Counted from the stretch's first letter, positions 18,658 through 28,268 are shown. The stretch: 64,000 nt of DNA from Chthonomonadales bacterium (GCA_027459625.1 DAIDHP010000014.1:20542-84541), one strand, 5' to 3'. Numbers and translations are program-made. The notes: a model not told the origin generated them from the sequence alone.

Positions 18658-19425
18658 ATGGGAAGCGGATCAATGGTTAAATCATTGCAACTGGATAGAT
18701 TCACGATAAAGACCGACGGGGCAACGATATCTTGTCTGCATTATTCCCCGCCTGTTACTAAAAGCCGTTTTTGCGTCGTGTTGTCGCACGGATTGACATC
18801 ATCAAAGGAGAGTATGGACGTATTGGCATCCTATCTGGCTGAAAAGGGGTTTCCGACCGTGACCCATGATTTTCGAGGGCATAAGTTAGGCGGAAGCACG
18901 GGCGAGTTGCATCAAGTGATGGATCTCGTCTTGGATACGGTCGCTGTGTGCAATATCGCAATGCATCGAACCGGTTTGCATTTTGTGGTTCCTATCGGGC
19001 ACTCCATGGGCGGAATCATAAGCCTTGCGGTTTTGCATGGCATTAAAAACGCGATTGGGGTTGGAGTGATCGCTTCCGGACCGGAACCGATAAAAGGGTT
19101 TCAAGGCATGGCGGGACAGTCCCTTCTGCGACAGCGAGCCGATTATATCGAGGGGATTTCCCCGGAAACGGCGCTGAAAGAGCTTGGAGACCTTTATGCA
19201 GGCATGACTCCGTCGAAGAATCATCCCGCATTATTCGTCGCCGCGAAAGATGATTTTTTCGCGAAATCCAAGCCGATTCTCGCCATGGTTGAAAAGCATG
19301 GCAAGCGCGCGGAATATGCCGAGGTGGATGGCGCTCATTTGGAGGCGCCCTTGCGTTCGCGAGGCGTTGTGACACGCTGGCTCGAAAAGACCTTCGAATC
19401 CCTTCCATATCCACAAGTGAAGTGA
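18658..19425 (+). CDS. alpha/beta hydrolase (serine lipase/esterase type)
   Basis: A 255-aa alpha/beta-hydrolase. The oxyanion region VVLSHGLTSSKESMDV, the TVTHDFRGHKLGGSTG segment and the nucleophile elbow IGHSMGGIISL are clear; DDFFAKSK and DGAHLEAP probably hold the catalytic Asp and His. Together they fit the X-Pro dipeptidase-like/lysophospholipase group; the substrate is unknown. An ATG at 18673 with GGGAAG upstream is an alternative start. The next gene begins 13 bp after its stop, so hydrolase and dehydrogenase are probably co-transcribed. Confidence 0.8.
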   Translation: MGSGSMVKSLQLDRFTIKTDGATISCLHYSPPVTKSRFCVVLSHGLTSSKESMDVLASYLAEKGFPTVTHDFRGHKLGGSTGELHQVMDLVLDTVAVCNIAMHRTGLHFVVPIGHSMGGIISLAVLHGIKNAIGVGVIASGPEPIKGFQGMAGQSLLRQRADYIEGISPETALKELGDLYAGMTPSKNHPALFVAAKDDFFAKSKPILAMVEKHGKRAEYAEVDGAHLEAPLRSRGVVTRWLEKTFESLPYPQVK

Positions 19426-19438
19426 GTGAATCCTCCGT

Positions 19439-20482
19439 ATGAAATCAGTTATGCTTGTTGGCAAGCGAAGCATTGAAATTCGCGATATCCCCGTGCCTAA
19501 CCTGAACGCAGGGGAGGCGTTGATTGAAGTGGAATACGTTGGCGTTTGCGGGGCGGAGATCAGTTGGTGGGCGTCTGCCGGAGATTCCTCGGGGCTGCCG
19601 TGCGTCCTAGGGCATGAGTTTTCCGGAATAATCACGAGTATCCATGGAGATGGAGAGGGCTTCATCGTTGGGGACAGGGTAACCGCCGATCCTTTGATTG
19701 CCTGCGGTAAGTGTTCTTATTGCTTGCGAAGACAAACAAATCTTTGTGATAGCTTGAAATTAATGGGGCTTTACGGATATCCCGGAGTTTTTTGCGAATA
19801 CGTCTCCCTGCCTTTAAACCGTCTTTATGCGATATCCGCCCAAGCAAGCGCAAGGAATAGCGTTTTAGCGGAGCCTATTGCATCAAGCGTCCATCTTCTG
19901 CGCCTCATTTCTCCGAATTTGCCGAAGGATGCTAAAATCGCCATATTCGGCGCTGGCATGCAGGGGATTATTTGTCTCAATCTGGTGAGAATCAACGGTT
20001 GGAGCAATGTGGCGATGGTGGATGTGGATGAAGATCGTTTGCAAATCGCCAATGAACAAGGTGCGTCCCTAATCGTCAATTCCTTAAGAGAGGATTCCAT
20101 CGATCTTTTGAAGCGGTGGACGGACGGTGCGGGCGTCGAGGTCGGTATCGATGCATCGCGGTCCGGTGACGTCAGAGGGCGGCTTTTACGAGTTATGGCG
20201 AAAGGTGGAACCATTCTTTTGCTTGGAATGAATGATACGATCGTCGAGGCGGATTTCAGATTGGCCGTGGAGCGCGAGCTGAAAATACAAGGCTCGTTCG
20301 GATATTGTGCGCAGGATTTTGCAACGGCGGTACAATATATATGCGACGGACATATTTCGATGGACAGGTTCATCCGCCGGTTGCCGTTTGCCGAGGCGAT
20401 AAACGCATACGCTCTCTCATCGCAATTCGGGGGAGAGTATCTGAAAACCGTAGTGTGCATGAAAAATACGGGTTTATCCTAA
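19439..20482 (+). CDS. zinc-dependent medium-chain alcohol/polyol dehydrogenase
   Basis: NAD(P)-dependent oxidation of a sugar alcohol or related alcohol. The 347-aa protein has the MDR layout: catalytic zinc site C-G-x-E followed by GHEFSGII, the structural zinc knuckle CGKCSYCLRRQTNLC (four Cys), and the Rossmann fold starting IFGAGMQGIICL with an acidic residue (DVD) after the second strand, which favours NAD. It most resembles sorbitol/threonine/galactitol dehydrogenases. It lies 13 bp behind the hydrolase. Confidence 0.85.
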   Translation: MKSVMLVGKRSIEIRDIPVPNLNAGEALIEVEYVGVCGAEISWWASAGDSSGLPCVLGHEFSGIITSIHGDGEGFIVGDRVTADPLIACGKCSYCLRRQTNLCDSLKLMGLYGYPGVFCEYVSLPLNRLYAISAQASARNSVLAEPIASSVHLLRLISPNLPKDAKIAIFGAGMQGIICLNLVRINGWSNVAMVDVDEDRLQIANEQGASLIVNSLREDSIDLLKRWTDGAGVEVGIDASRSGDVRGRLLRVMAKGGTILLLGMNDTIVEADFRLAVERELKIQGSFGYCAQDFATAVQYICDGHISMDRFIRRLPFAEAINAYALSSQFGGEYLKTVVCMKNTGLS

Positions 20483-20783
20483 CTTTTTAAGTGCGCGCCA
20501 CCTAAAATGAATTAACGCACAAGTTCCCGATTCCATGTGGAAAGGGAGTATCAGGCGATTAAATTCGAGTGATTGCGTGTGGCTGCGAATCACTTCTAAT
20601 AAAACATCTCGGAAGATGAAGTAAGGAATACTTCCATGACAGGTTTATAGGAACCTGCCATAAACGTTTCTTCCAAATGTGGTTTCTTGTCACAAACTCA
20701 TGTCTGATTGTTTTTAACGATCATCAAATCTTAAATAAGGGATAGGGGATATTTGACATGAGACCGCATGGATTGGATTTTTT
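20483..20783. other. intergenic stretch, no gene seen
   Basis: About 300 bp between the dehydrogenase and the OpgC-like gene. A CAGGTT/AACCTG hairpin lies at 20641-20658, and weak GTGCG/CGCAC arms lie at 20491-20520. No recognised riboswitch, RNA gene or clear promoter. Confidence 0.3.
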
Positions 20784-21944
20784 ATGGCTCTTGATCTACA
20801 ATTCAGACCTTTTTCACAAACCACGCAGTCCCCGCAACTGCAAAACGTTTCCAAAGTTCCCGTTGTTAGAACCAAACGAAATGTCACGATTGATATTTTA
20901 CGCGGTTATTGCATCGTTATGATGATAACCAGCCATATAAGCCCGAATTCACTCGTCAATCAGTGCATTCACTTTCAGCAATTCATAAGCGGCGCGGAAG
21001 GTTTTGTATTCCTTTCCGGCTTGGTTTTGGGACTTGTGTACCGTCGCAAACTGGATGCATTTCCGGCGGTTCAATCCTATGTGAAAATATGGAAAAGGGC
21101 GTTGATGATATGGGGGGTTCATTGCATTATCGTCCTTGGCGCACTGGTTGCCAATGTGTGGGTTTTTCATTTTCCGGATATTCCCGATATTCGTTCACTT
21201 GGTGTGCTCCACGCAATTTGGATAACGATTTCATTGCAGATGCAGCCCGGACACATGCTGAATATTCTGCCCATGTATGTGATTCTTCTCGTAATCGCTC
21301 CGCTGGCGTTTGAAATGCTACGCAAAGGTAAAACGGGATGGTTGGTCTTTTTATCCGCCGCGATGTTTGCATACACTCAATTCAATCCTGCTTTTTTGAC
21401 ATGGGGTGATCCGAATCTCGGGGGCGTTGCGTTTCCTCCGGTGATGTGGCAGGTTCTATTTATCGCGGGGATGTGCATCGGTTATCATTCAAATCTCATT
21501 CGCACCACGATTTTGGATAGAAATCGCAACGAAATCACCTGGATTTTGGGCGGTTTGGTGCTTCTTATGATGGTCATCACACTGTACCATACGCCGCACT
21601 TCGCGTTTTACAGACATACGAAGTGGGACTTGTTCCTATGGCAACGCGAACCTCTGCGTTTTGGACGGGTTTTGTATTTCATGCTGAGCGTAAGCTTCTT
21701 TTATCTGCTTGTCCAAAGACTTCAGAAACTCTTTTTCACAAGAAGGGTGATGAATGCTTTGTCCATGCTCGGGAGAAACAGCCTTTACTCCTTTATCGTT
21801 CATCTGGGCATCGCTTTCGTTGTAGGGGCGTTAATGATGATTGCCACGGATCGTGTTTCCCTGGAGTTGAGCCCTGTCTTCACGGTTGCTCTGGTTTATT
21901 TTATGGCGAAGTATCAGGTTGGTCGCAAGTTCATTCCCAATTAA
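20784..21944 (+). CDS. OpgC-like membrane acyltransferase
   Basis: An integral membrane protein of 386 aa with about ten hydrophobic segments. The beginning of the membrane region, VTIDILRGYCIVMMITSHI, followed by FISGAEGFVFLSGLVLGLVY, matches OpgC-type and other acyltransferase-3 proteins (OpgC adds succinyl groups to periplasmic glucans). The C-terminal MLGRNSLYSFIVHLGIAF is also typical. The substrate here is unknown; modification of a secreted or surface glycan would fit the surroundings. The start has only a weak ribosome-binding site. Confidence 0.72.
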   Translation: MALDLQFRPFSQTTQSPQLQNVSKVPVVRTKRNVTIDILRGYCIVMMITSHISPNSLVNQCIHFQQFISGAEGFVFLSGLVLGLVYRRKLDAFPAVQSYVKIWKRALMIWGVHCIIVLGALVANVWVFHFPDIPDIRSLGVLHAIWITISLQMQPGHMLNILPMYVILLVIAPLAFEMLRKGKTGWLVFLSAAMFAYTQFNPAFLTWGDPNLGGVAFPPVMWQVLFIAGMCIGYHSNLIRTTILDRNRNEITWILGGLVLLMMVITLYHTPHFAFYRHTKWDLFLWQREPLRFGRVLYFMLSVSFFYLLVQRLQKLFFTRRVMNALSMLGRNSLYSFIVHLGIAFVVGALMMIATDRVSLELSPVFTVALVYFMAKYQVGRKFIPN

Positions 21945-22017
21945 GATATCTCCGTGTTCGCATATTCCCAAGGGTATGATATGTTGAAACATACTCTTTC
22001 ACTGAGGTGAAAAAAAT

Positions 22018-23730
22018 ATGCGTTACTTGGCGCAAAGTTGTTTTCTGATTCTTATGATCATCGCTCCCGTCCTATCGCATGCGCGAGGGGTTCGGGAGGG
22101 ATATGCGCCTGCCCCCGCCTATTCCCCATCGAAGTGGTCTCTCTGGATTTCTCAGCCCCCCGGGGATTGCCCCTTCAAACAATCATCCCACTTCAAGGGG
22201 CTCGCCTTTTCCGATCTTCATGCGGAGTATGAGAATGCGGATACTTGGTATCCCTCTTGGGCTTCCGACGGCAATCTCTATTCTCCCTGGACGGACGGAA
22301 CGGTGGAGGGAATCAAGTCCTACTCGGGTGGCAAAGAGGCGACAACGGGATTCGCGAAAATCATTGGGGATGACCCCATGCATTTGACCATCACCGATGT
22401 TGGAACGTATCCGTCCGATCCCTCCCCCTATGGCGGAAGATACCCATGCGGAAGCTTGGTTTACAACGGAGTGTGGTATTACGGCACCTATTGTCTTTTG
22501 GATGGAGGGAATCAATTAAACTGGGACGTCCTCGGCCCGTTTGTGGGATTCCGGTGGTCCGAGAATTACGGGAAAAGCTGGACTCAAACGCCCTGCACCC
22601 CGTCACATCCGCTATTTGGCGAGCAATCCTTGCATCATGAACCCATCCGGATTGGATCACCTCATTTCGTGGATTTCGGCAGGGATATGGAATATTCCCC
22701 CGATGGCTATGCATACCTGGTGGCGCACGGAGCATCCCAAGGTCCGCAAGGAAGAAGAAAAGCCTATGATAGTTGGATCACGGGGGATGAGATATATCTC
22801 ATTCGGGTGAAACCAAGCATTGCGGATATGAACGACATCTCGAAATATCAATTTTTCGCGGGTTACGACAAAGCCGGCAGCGCCATTTGGAGCGAGGATT
22901 TCAAGAAGATTCATCCTATCGCCAAATGGATGAATCATATGGGCTGCGTCACCATGACCTATGACGCGCCTCTTAAAAGATACCTGATGTGCGTAACGGA
23001 TGGCGGAACCACGCTTTCCATGTTCAACACCTACATCCTTGAATCGCAGGATATCACAGGCCCGTGGAGACTGGTCACCTATATGGAGCATTTCGGGCAG
23101 CAGGGGTATTTTGTGAATGTCCCTTCAAAGTTCATCAGTCCAGACGGAAAGACCTTCTGGCTTTGCTATGCGGCTAATTTCAGCGGAGGGGAGGATGGTG
23201 TGCCGTTTCGCTCCAATCCTTCAGGCAGTCGATATGGAATGTGTCTTCAAAAAGCGAAGCTTATTGGGTCGAATGATCCAATGTTGAATACCAATATTTT
23301 GCAATCCCCCGATAATATCGCCCCGGATGCGCTTCTAACGGTCAGTTCCGTGCACCCGGATTACTCGGCGGACGGAGCGGTAGATCGCGTTATTGGAGGG
23401 TTTCCTGGCGATATCCTCCATGAATGGGCTTCAAATGGTGAGGGAAGCGGGACGTTTATACGCTTGGAATGGCAAAGCGATCATTTGGTGAACAGGGTGA
23501 TGCTTTTTGACCGCCCGAATAATCTGGATCAGATACTCTCCGGGGTGTTGGTTTTCAGCGACGGGACTTCCATTCAAACCAAGGCGCTGCCGGATGACGC
23601 CAAACAGGGATTGGATGTCACCTTCCCCCCAAAGAAAATCCATTGGTTGATATTCATTGCGACCAAGGTGAAACCTAACTCCCCGAATATCGGGTTGTCG
23701 GAGATTGCGGTGTTCAAGACGAAAAAATAG
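22018..23730 (+). CDS. secreted beta-propeller protein with C-terminal F5/8-type domain
   Basis: A 570-aa exported protein. Signal peptide MRYLAQSCFLILMIIAPVLS; residues ~40-410 read as a bladed propeller with repeated aromatic/Asp strands (ADTWYPSWASDGNLYSPW, FGRDMEYSPDGYAYLVAHG, MTYDAPLKRYLMCVTDGG), like DUF4185/GH43-type hydrolases. Residues ~430-570 (IAPDALLTVSSVHPDYSADG, RLEWQSDHLVNRVMLFDR, GLSEIAVF) form an F5/8 type C-like carbohydrate-binding domain. No catalytic residues can be assigned with confidence. GAGGTGA precedes the ATG. Confidence 0.65.
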   Translation: MRYLAQSCFLILMIIAPVLSHARGVREGYAPAPAYSPSKWSLWISQPPGDCPFKQSSHFKGLAFSDLHAEYENADTWYPSWASDGNLYSPWTDGTVEGIKSYSGGKEATTGFAKIIGDDPMHLTITDVGTYPSDPSPYGGRYPCGSLVYNGVWYYGTYCLLDGGNQLNWDVLGPFVGFRWSENYGKSWTQTPCTPSHPLFGEQSLHHEPIRIGSPHFVDFGRDMEYSPDGYAYLVAHGASQGPQGRRKAYDSWITGDEIYLIRVKPSIADMNDISKYQFFAGYDKAGSAIWSEDFKKIHPIAKWMNHMGCVTMTYDAPLKRYLMCVTDGGTTLSMFNTYILESQDITGPWRLVTYMEHFGQQGYFVNVPSKFISPDGKTFWLCYAANFSGGEDGVPFRSNPSGSRYGMCLQKAKLIGSNDPMLNTNILQSPDNIAPDALLTVSSVHPDYSADGAVDRVIGGFPGDILHEWASNGEGSGTFIRLEWQSDHLVNRVMLFDRPNNLDQILSGVLVFSDGTSIQTKALPDDAKQGLDVTFPPKKIHWLIFIATKVKPNSPNIGLSEIAVFKTKK

Positions 23731-23737
23731 TGAAGTA

Positions 23738-23822
23738 AGGTCATTGCAAAATTCGCTTATGGGGTGTTTCGCAAAGCGTGAATGCGCGACATAGCCTCGT
23801 TTTCTGAATTTTACAGTTACCT
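23738..23822 (-). repeat. dispersed ~87-bp inverted-end element, copy C
   Basis: Begins AGGTCATTGCAAAATTCGC and ends CTGAATTTTACAGTTACCT; the orientation is that of the copy at 10419-10501, and the centre GCGTGAATGCGCGACATAGCCTC-type stretch aligns with its GCGTGAAATGAGCGATATTAGCCT counterpart at most positions. It lies between two convergent genes, 8 bp after the stop at 23730. Confidence 0.7.
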
Positions 23823-23881
23823 AAAGTGAAAAAAGGTAAAAAACATATCCTAATCGGCGCGTTTCATGAAATCGGGTATTT

Positions 23882-25528
23882 TCATTTCTGCGTTTGCTGC
23901 GCCACGATGGGGACGTAACCAATTTCCAAACCCTTCGGAGGCTTCACGATCAAGGCGGGGTCAATGGATACCAATTTACCGTGAGCCAGGGGGGGGATAT
24001 AGTCGGTTTTAGTTTTCCATGCGGACTGTATCCTCTCAAACCTCGCCTGCAAATCCTCCTTTTGCTTTTCGTTCAAATGAAGATGCTGCAATGATGGTTG
24101 GTCCACAAAGCGATACCAGTAATAGGTTACAACGGAGCCATCCGTTAGTTTCGCATGGTAAGGGCCGCGCTTGGGGCCCGGAGTCCACCATACTGAGGTG
24201 GAATCCGCAGGGCATTCATAGGACTTTCCCTTGCCGGAGGGTTGGAACTGCTGCGATTGGAGTTGAGTGCTCTCCGGGACTTGATTGGCGGGGATGACTT
24301 CCATCTCTTCGCCTACCTGTTTGTAGTACTCCGGGAATATTCCCGTGCTCCCGGGGGTTTTCCATTCCAGCCCGAAGGTTCGCGAAGAGGGTTTGCCGAA
24401 TACCTCGGTCTGAACGATATCGCCGATACCGTGAATCGGCAGGTTTTCCGATCCTTGCCGGAAATTGATTCGATTGGCTGTGAGCGCTGGGGACCAGGAA
24501 TAGAACGAGTTGAATTTACCCGTGGGTTTTATTTTCCCTTCCATCATGGATTGAACGGAATCCCACAAAGCCTCCTTCGAATACGTTCGGACATCCTCCA
24601 TGAGCGTCGTCCGTCCGGATTTGTCCACGGGAAAAAGAATCTCGGGAATTCTGGCGTATGTGTTTCCCGCATCATCATGATTCTGGAAATAGGGGACGGT
24701 GTTAAACTCCATCGCGCCACCCGCCATGATTGCGGGTCGGGCGTCCAGCCCGCGCCCATCGATAACGGGATATCCTGCGGAGAGCATGCTCCATATCCGA
24801 GGAATCCAAAACGCGACGGGGCCCTTGAAGTTCGCGGCGTTAAAGAACAGCGTCCAGCACTGATCGCCGGTTGGGGGATTTTGGGATGGAACATCCCCGC
24901 TCATCAACGGCAAAGCCATCCAAGCGTTACCCAACACTTCTCCGTTGGCGCCTTTTTTAAAGGTGAAGCCATCGGGGGGGAGGAGTATTCGGTTGGAGAG
25001 TTGCGCGATCCCCATTATATTCGCAGGCAATGGATTGGGATCTCCAAAACCGAAACCCGGGGAGGATATCTGATGGTTATACCCGTCCGGAGTTCCATTG
25101 ATACGGTATTTCGGAGTTGGCGAACCGAACTGAGTACTCGCCCAAAAGCCCAATCCGCCCTCGATCGTTTGGAAAACATCGCGATAATAAGGGCCTCTTT
25201 CGGGCCAGTTGTCTCGTGCGAAGGTGCCCGGCGGACACAACGGCTCCTTGAAATCGGTGTTGTCCGGAATGATCCACGTGGCAGGGAGACCAATCTGAAA
25301 CGAATCCAATGGCGTTTTTAACAGAGGCCATACGCTTGAATAAAAGCTTACGCCATACCGGAAATCCGACGGAGGTTTGCTGACATTCATGGAAATGTAG
25401 CCCTTCAAACCACCGTATTGCTCCGGAAGTTTTTCAGCGGAGGAGGGGGATGCACTTGCAATAAAGGAAAGCGCCCCTGAGAATAGAAGGAAAACATATG
25501 CTTCTTGAAGGATGCTTGATTTGCCCAT
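23882..25528 (-). CDS. secreted protein of unknown family, 548 aa
   Basis: I do not recognise the family. The precursor has a signal peptide (AYVFLLFSGALSFIASASPSSA) and no membrane segment after it. It is rich in Trp, Pro, Gly and aromatic residues, with stretches such as LPATWIIPDNTDFKEPLCPPG, TIEGGLGFWASTQFGSP, GDQCWTLFFNAANFKGPVAFW and TSVWWTPGPKRGPYHAKLTDG, the kind of composition seen in secreted carbohydrate-active or binding proteins. AAGGAG precedes the ATG. It follows the GH9-like gene by 9 bp, so the two form an operon and may act on the same material. Confidence 0.6.
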   Translation of the reverse strand: MGKSSILQEAYVFLLFSGALSFIASASPSSAEKLPEQYGGLKGYISMNVSKPPSDFRYGVSFYSSVWPLLKTPLDSFQIGLPATWIIPDNTDFKEPLCPPGTFARDNWPERGPYYRDVFQTIEGGLGFWASTQFGSPTPKYRINGTPDGYNHQISSPGFGFGDPNPLPANIMGIAQLSNRILLPPDGFTFKKGANGEVLGNAWMALPLMSGDVPSQNPPTGDQCWTLFFNAANFKGPVAFWIPRIWSMLSAGYPVIDGRGLDARPAIMAGGAMEFNTVPYFQNHDDAGNTYARIPEILFPVDKSGRTTLMEDVRTYSKEALWDSVQSMMEGKIKPTGKFNSFYSWSPALTANRINFRQGSENLPIHGIGDIVQTEVFGKPSSRTFGLEWKTPGSTGIFPEYYKQVGEEMEVIPANQVPESTQLQSQQFQPSGKGKSYECPADSTSVWWTPGPKRGPYHAKLTDGSVVTYYWYRFVDQPSLQHLHLNEKQKEDLQARFERIQSAWKTKTDYIPPLAHGKLVSIDPALIVKPPKGLEIGYVPIVAQQTQK

Positions 25529-25537
25529 GATATCTCC

Positions 25538-27487
25538 TTATCCCCGTTTGTTGATGGCGGCTATCAAATGCAGAAAACCGATTTGGCAGAACGCGGTGGA
25601 TTCAGGATACATATCCTGCTTCATTTTGTCCTCGACACCGTCTCCGTTCGTATCATCCGTCCAATTATACACCCCGCCCATCTCGTTAAACAGCCGGACT
25701 TGGAAGGGGTTGTCACCGCAGAGATAGCGCACCATCGACATGGCACGGTCGCAATAACGCTTCTCTCCGGTCAACGCGTACAAATCCGCCAAGGCATGAA
25801 TCCAATGCCCGGTCTGATAGTAAAAAAACTGCGCATTGCCACCCTTGCTCCAGATATAGGTCATCCTTCCCGGGGCTATGAGCAACCCGAAGTTCACGCA
25901 GGGTGCCTTCCTCTCCTTGGGATCGGCTTTGGCGGTTATCCATGCGTCCGCAACCTGCATCGCGGAAGTGCGCCAGTGGTCGGCGTCAGGCTCTTGAGGC
26001 AGTAAGGCGGTCCCTTCCGCTAACGCCGCAACCCCCATGGCATCCACATTGGGATAGATGGACCATTGATGGTTGGCGGATTCCAAATCCACCAGGGCGT
26101 TAAGGGAGTTGACGCAAAGCCGGCGCAGGGGTTGAGTGTCGTTGGGGGCGAGCATCACCGGCATGTCCGGATGCACGCTGCAAGCCGCGAGCATTCCCAG
26201 TAAAAGATACGCGTGCTCTCCGGCATCCCGCCAGTAGACATGCCCTTGGGGCGTGGTTTTGACGTATCCGCCTTTTTTCCCGTCATGCAGACAGAAGCGC
26301 AGGGAGAGTGCGATGCTGTCTCGAAGATTGGCGGCTATTGGACCTTCGGGATCCGCCTTCAACATCTCCCCCAGTCCCCACGTCGCCCGACCATTAAGCA
26401 CCCCTCCGGCGGCGTAATCGTGAAAGGAGGGGTTGTAAAACCAGCCCTTGCGCTCTGTCATATAATCACCGTTGTTGAACATGCCATAGTGAAACGCTCC
26501 CGCCGTGTATATCTCCCGCATGCCCTGCCAATCCGGAAGGCAGAAGTTGGACGCCGTTTTATGCTGCATCGCCATCAAGTTGCGCGCAGCCTCGCGGCAG
26601 AACCCGAGGGTGTTCTCCATGGGATCGATTGGCGCGTGGATTCGCATAACATGCATGATGAGGACATCTGCGAAATCGTTGGAGAAGGCATAAGGACGAT
26701 AGTTATCCGGATTGTTGTTCTTCGGGTTACCGTCAAGAGGGTTATCGTTGCTGGAGTTGAACCACGTGCTCCACACCGACTGCCAAAATGTTTGCGCTAC
26801 GCGATGGTTGAGCGGTTGATCCCAATCCCTGTCCCGGTATCGGAACTCGTAGAGCGAGAGGTTGTTTTTGAACCACTCCAAATCAGCCTTATTCGCCAGA
26901 TCGAAGGTCTGTCGCTCCGCATTCGCCTTCATCGCCCCCTCGCTATGCAGATAGAGGTTTATCAGGGAGCGCATCTCGTTCCATTGCGCGCATTTTTCGT
27001 CCGTCCTGCCTTCCCGATCTATAAGCCCGGTGGTGAATCCGGTCGGGAGTACGGTTCCGGATGAATCGTAGAGGATGATCGTCGCCTCCGTTTGGCGGTG
27101 ATCGGGTCCGGTTACGTCGAAATCGTTGTCGGTTGTGGCGTCGATGAAGAGGGTTCCCAGACGCAGCTTCGGTGCGCCGAGGAAGTCATTGGGGTATCGG
27201 CATCGGAATTTACCCGAGTTCACCGCGACCTGTTTTATAACAGACACGCCGGCACCCGTGGTGACGCGAACTCTCACTGAGGATGCGTTTGTACTCGTCA
27301 CCACTCCATCGATATCCACATGTCCCTTGCGAATATCCGCGAGGACGGAACGCCTTAGTGTGGGCACTAGGGATACGGGCGATTGGGAAGGGGTTTGAGC
27401 GGCGTGGCAAACCTCCATCATAGGGAGCGCCAGGGCTGCGCTTATGAAGGAGAGCGCTTGACGGCGGGTGAATGTCGCTTTGTTCAT
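25538..27487 (-). CDS. Tat-exported six-hairpin glycosidase, GH9-like
   Basis: A 649-aa protein with a twin-arginine signal (TFTRRQALSFISAALALP), so exported folded. After an N-terminal beta-sandwich (~40-150), the rest is helical, with Trp-rich segments of an (alpha/alpha)6 toroid: NPSFHDYAAGGVLNGRATWG, VYWRDAGEHAYLLLG, QTGHWIHALADLYALTGEKRY (each part of the repeat). Near the end, YLCGDNPFQVRLFNEMGG resembles the GH9 motif around LLGxNP, followed by a candidate acid in YPEST. I call it GH9-like with caution. AAGGA sets the start at 27487; the longer open frame runs into the repeat region. Confidence 0.6.
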   Translation of the reverse strand: MNKATFTRRQALSFISAALALPMMEVCHAAQTPSQSPVSLVPTLRRSVLADIRKGHVDIDGVVTSTNASSVRVRVTTGAGVSVIKQVAVNSGKFRCRYPNDFLGAPKLRLGTLFIDATTDNDFDVTGPDHRQTEATIILYDSSGTVLPTGFTTGLIDREGRTDEKCAQWNEMRSLINLYLHSEGAMKANAERQTFDLANKADLEWFKNNLSLYEFRYRDRDWDQPLNHRVAQTFWQSVWSTWFNSSNDNPLDGNPKNNNPDNYRPYAFSNDFADVLIMHVMRIHAPIDPMENTLGFCREAARNLMAMQHKTASNFCLPDWQGMREIYTAGAFHYGMFNNGDYMTERKGWFYNPSFHDYAAGGVLNGRATWGLGEMLKADPEGPIAANLRDSIALSLRFCLHDGKKGGYVKTTPQGHVYWRDAGEHAYLLLGMLAACSVHPDMPVMLAPNDTQPLRRLCVNSLNALVDLESANHQWSIYPNVDAMGVAALAEGTALLPQEPDADHWRTSAMQVADAWITAKADPKERKAPCVNFGLLIAPGRMTYIWSKGGNAQFFYYQTGHWIHALADLYALTGEKRYCDRAMSMVRYLCGDNPFQVRLFNEMGGVYNWTDDTNGDGVEDKMKQDMYPESTAFCQIGFLHLIAAINKRG

Positions 27488-27648
27488 GATGGTGTTCCTT
27501 GCATTACATTCATGTGAAGCGGGGTTGCCTAATATTACCATACGGGGGCGCCTATCTCACGATAAGGCGGAATTATCTCTCGCGGAGGCGGATTTACCTC
27601 ACGCAGAGACGCGGAGACGCTGTTTTTCTTACAATGTACGGAGGATTC

Positions 27649-27704
27649 GTAGGGGCGACCCTTGTGGTCGCCCGAAATGTTGCGAGTTCCGGAAATCTTG
27701 TGAG
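27649..27704 (+). repeat. 56-bp direct repeat, left copy (GTAGGGGCGACC palindrome)
   Basis: Contains the hairpin GGGCGACC-CTTGT-GGTCGCCC followed by GAAATGTTGCGAGTTCCGG. Nearly identical to 28121-28175 in the same orientation; together the two copies bracket the tandem array. Similar GTAGGGGCGACC palindromes are known as dispersed repeats in several bacterial phyla. A GCAGAGACGCGGAGACGC motif just upstream (27603-27620) is also of a repeat type seen widely. Confidence 0.85.
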
Positions 27705-27737
27705 CGGTACGGTTTCGCCTTAACGCCCAATCCCCGC

Positions 27738-28080
27738 GCAGGTTGGCGGTCCCCCCGCGCGGTGAACCATGCGGTATGCGCTCGCGAACGCCATGAATGG
27801 CGTGACGCGTGGAATTCGATCCCGCAGGTTGGCGTTCCCCGTGCGATAAATCACGTGGTACGCGCTCGCGAACGCCATGAATGGTGTGATGCGTGGAATT
27901 CGATCCCGCAGGTTGGCGGTCCCCGCGCGATAAATCACGCGGTACGCGCTCGCAAACGCCATGAATGGCGTGGCACGGGGGTATTCGATCCTGCAGGTTG
28001 GCGTTCCCCCCCGCGCGGTGAACCACGCGGTACATGCTCGCGAACGCCATAAATGGCGTAACACGTGGAATTCGATCCCG
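27738..28080 (+). repeat. four tandem ~85-bp repeats
   Basis: Units start at 27738, 27824, 27908 and 27993 (lengths 86, 84, 85 and ~87), each beginning GCAGGTTGGCG and containing a CGCGGT box, GCTCGCGAACGCCATGAATGG and GTGGAATTCGATCC. Each unit has an inner palindrome CGCCATgaATGGCG. The long overlapping open frames on both strands here are by-products of the repeat. Confidence 0.9.
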
Positions 28081-28120
28081 AACGGGTACATGGTTTCATC
28101 GAATGTGTCGCGATGATTTT

Positions 28121-28175
28121 GTAGGGGCGACCCTTGTGGTCGCCCGAAATGTTGCGGGTTCCGGAAATCATGTGA
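28121..28175 (+). repeat. 56-bp direct repeat, right copy
   Basis: Right partner of 27649-27704, differing at only a few positions (GCGGG for GCGAG, ATCATG for ATCTTG). The same GGGCGACC/GGTCGCCC hairpin is present. Confidence 0.85.
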
Positions 28176-28268
28176 TCGATAGCGAATCCACCATCACGCC
28201 TAACCCCTGCGCGACATATTATATGACCGGTGAGATGTAAATCCGTATTTCAAAACTCCCGCCGAATA

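Noticed and set aside
27468..28052. Long overlapping open frames on both strands with repeated peptides (RERHEWRDAWNS type)
   Set aside because: They are translations of the 85-bp tandem array; open frames arise on both strands at once and none has a ribosome site or known domain.
27738..28080. Possible CRISPR array
   Set aside because: Units are adjacent ~85-bp copies without short constant repeats separated by unique spacers, and no cas gene is in the window.
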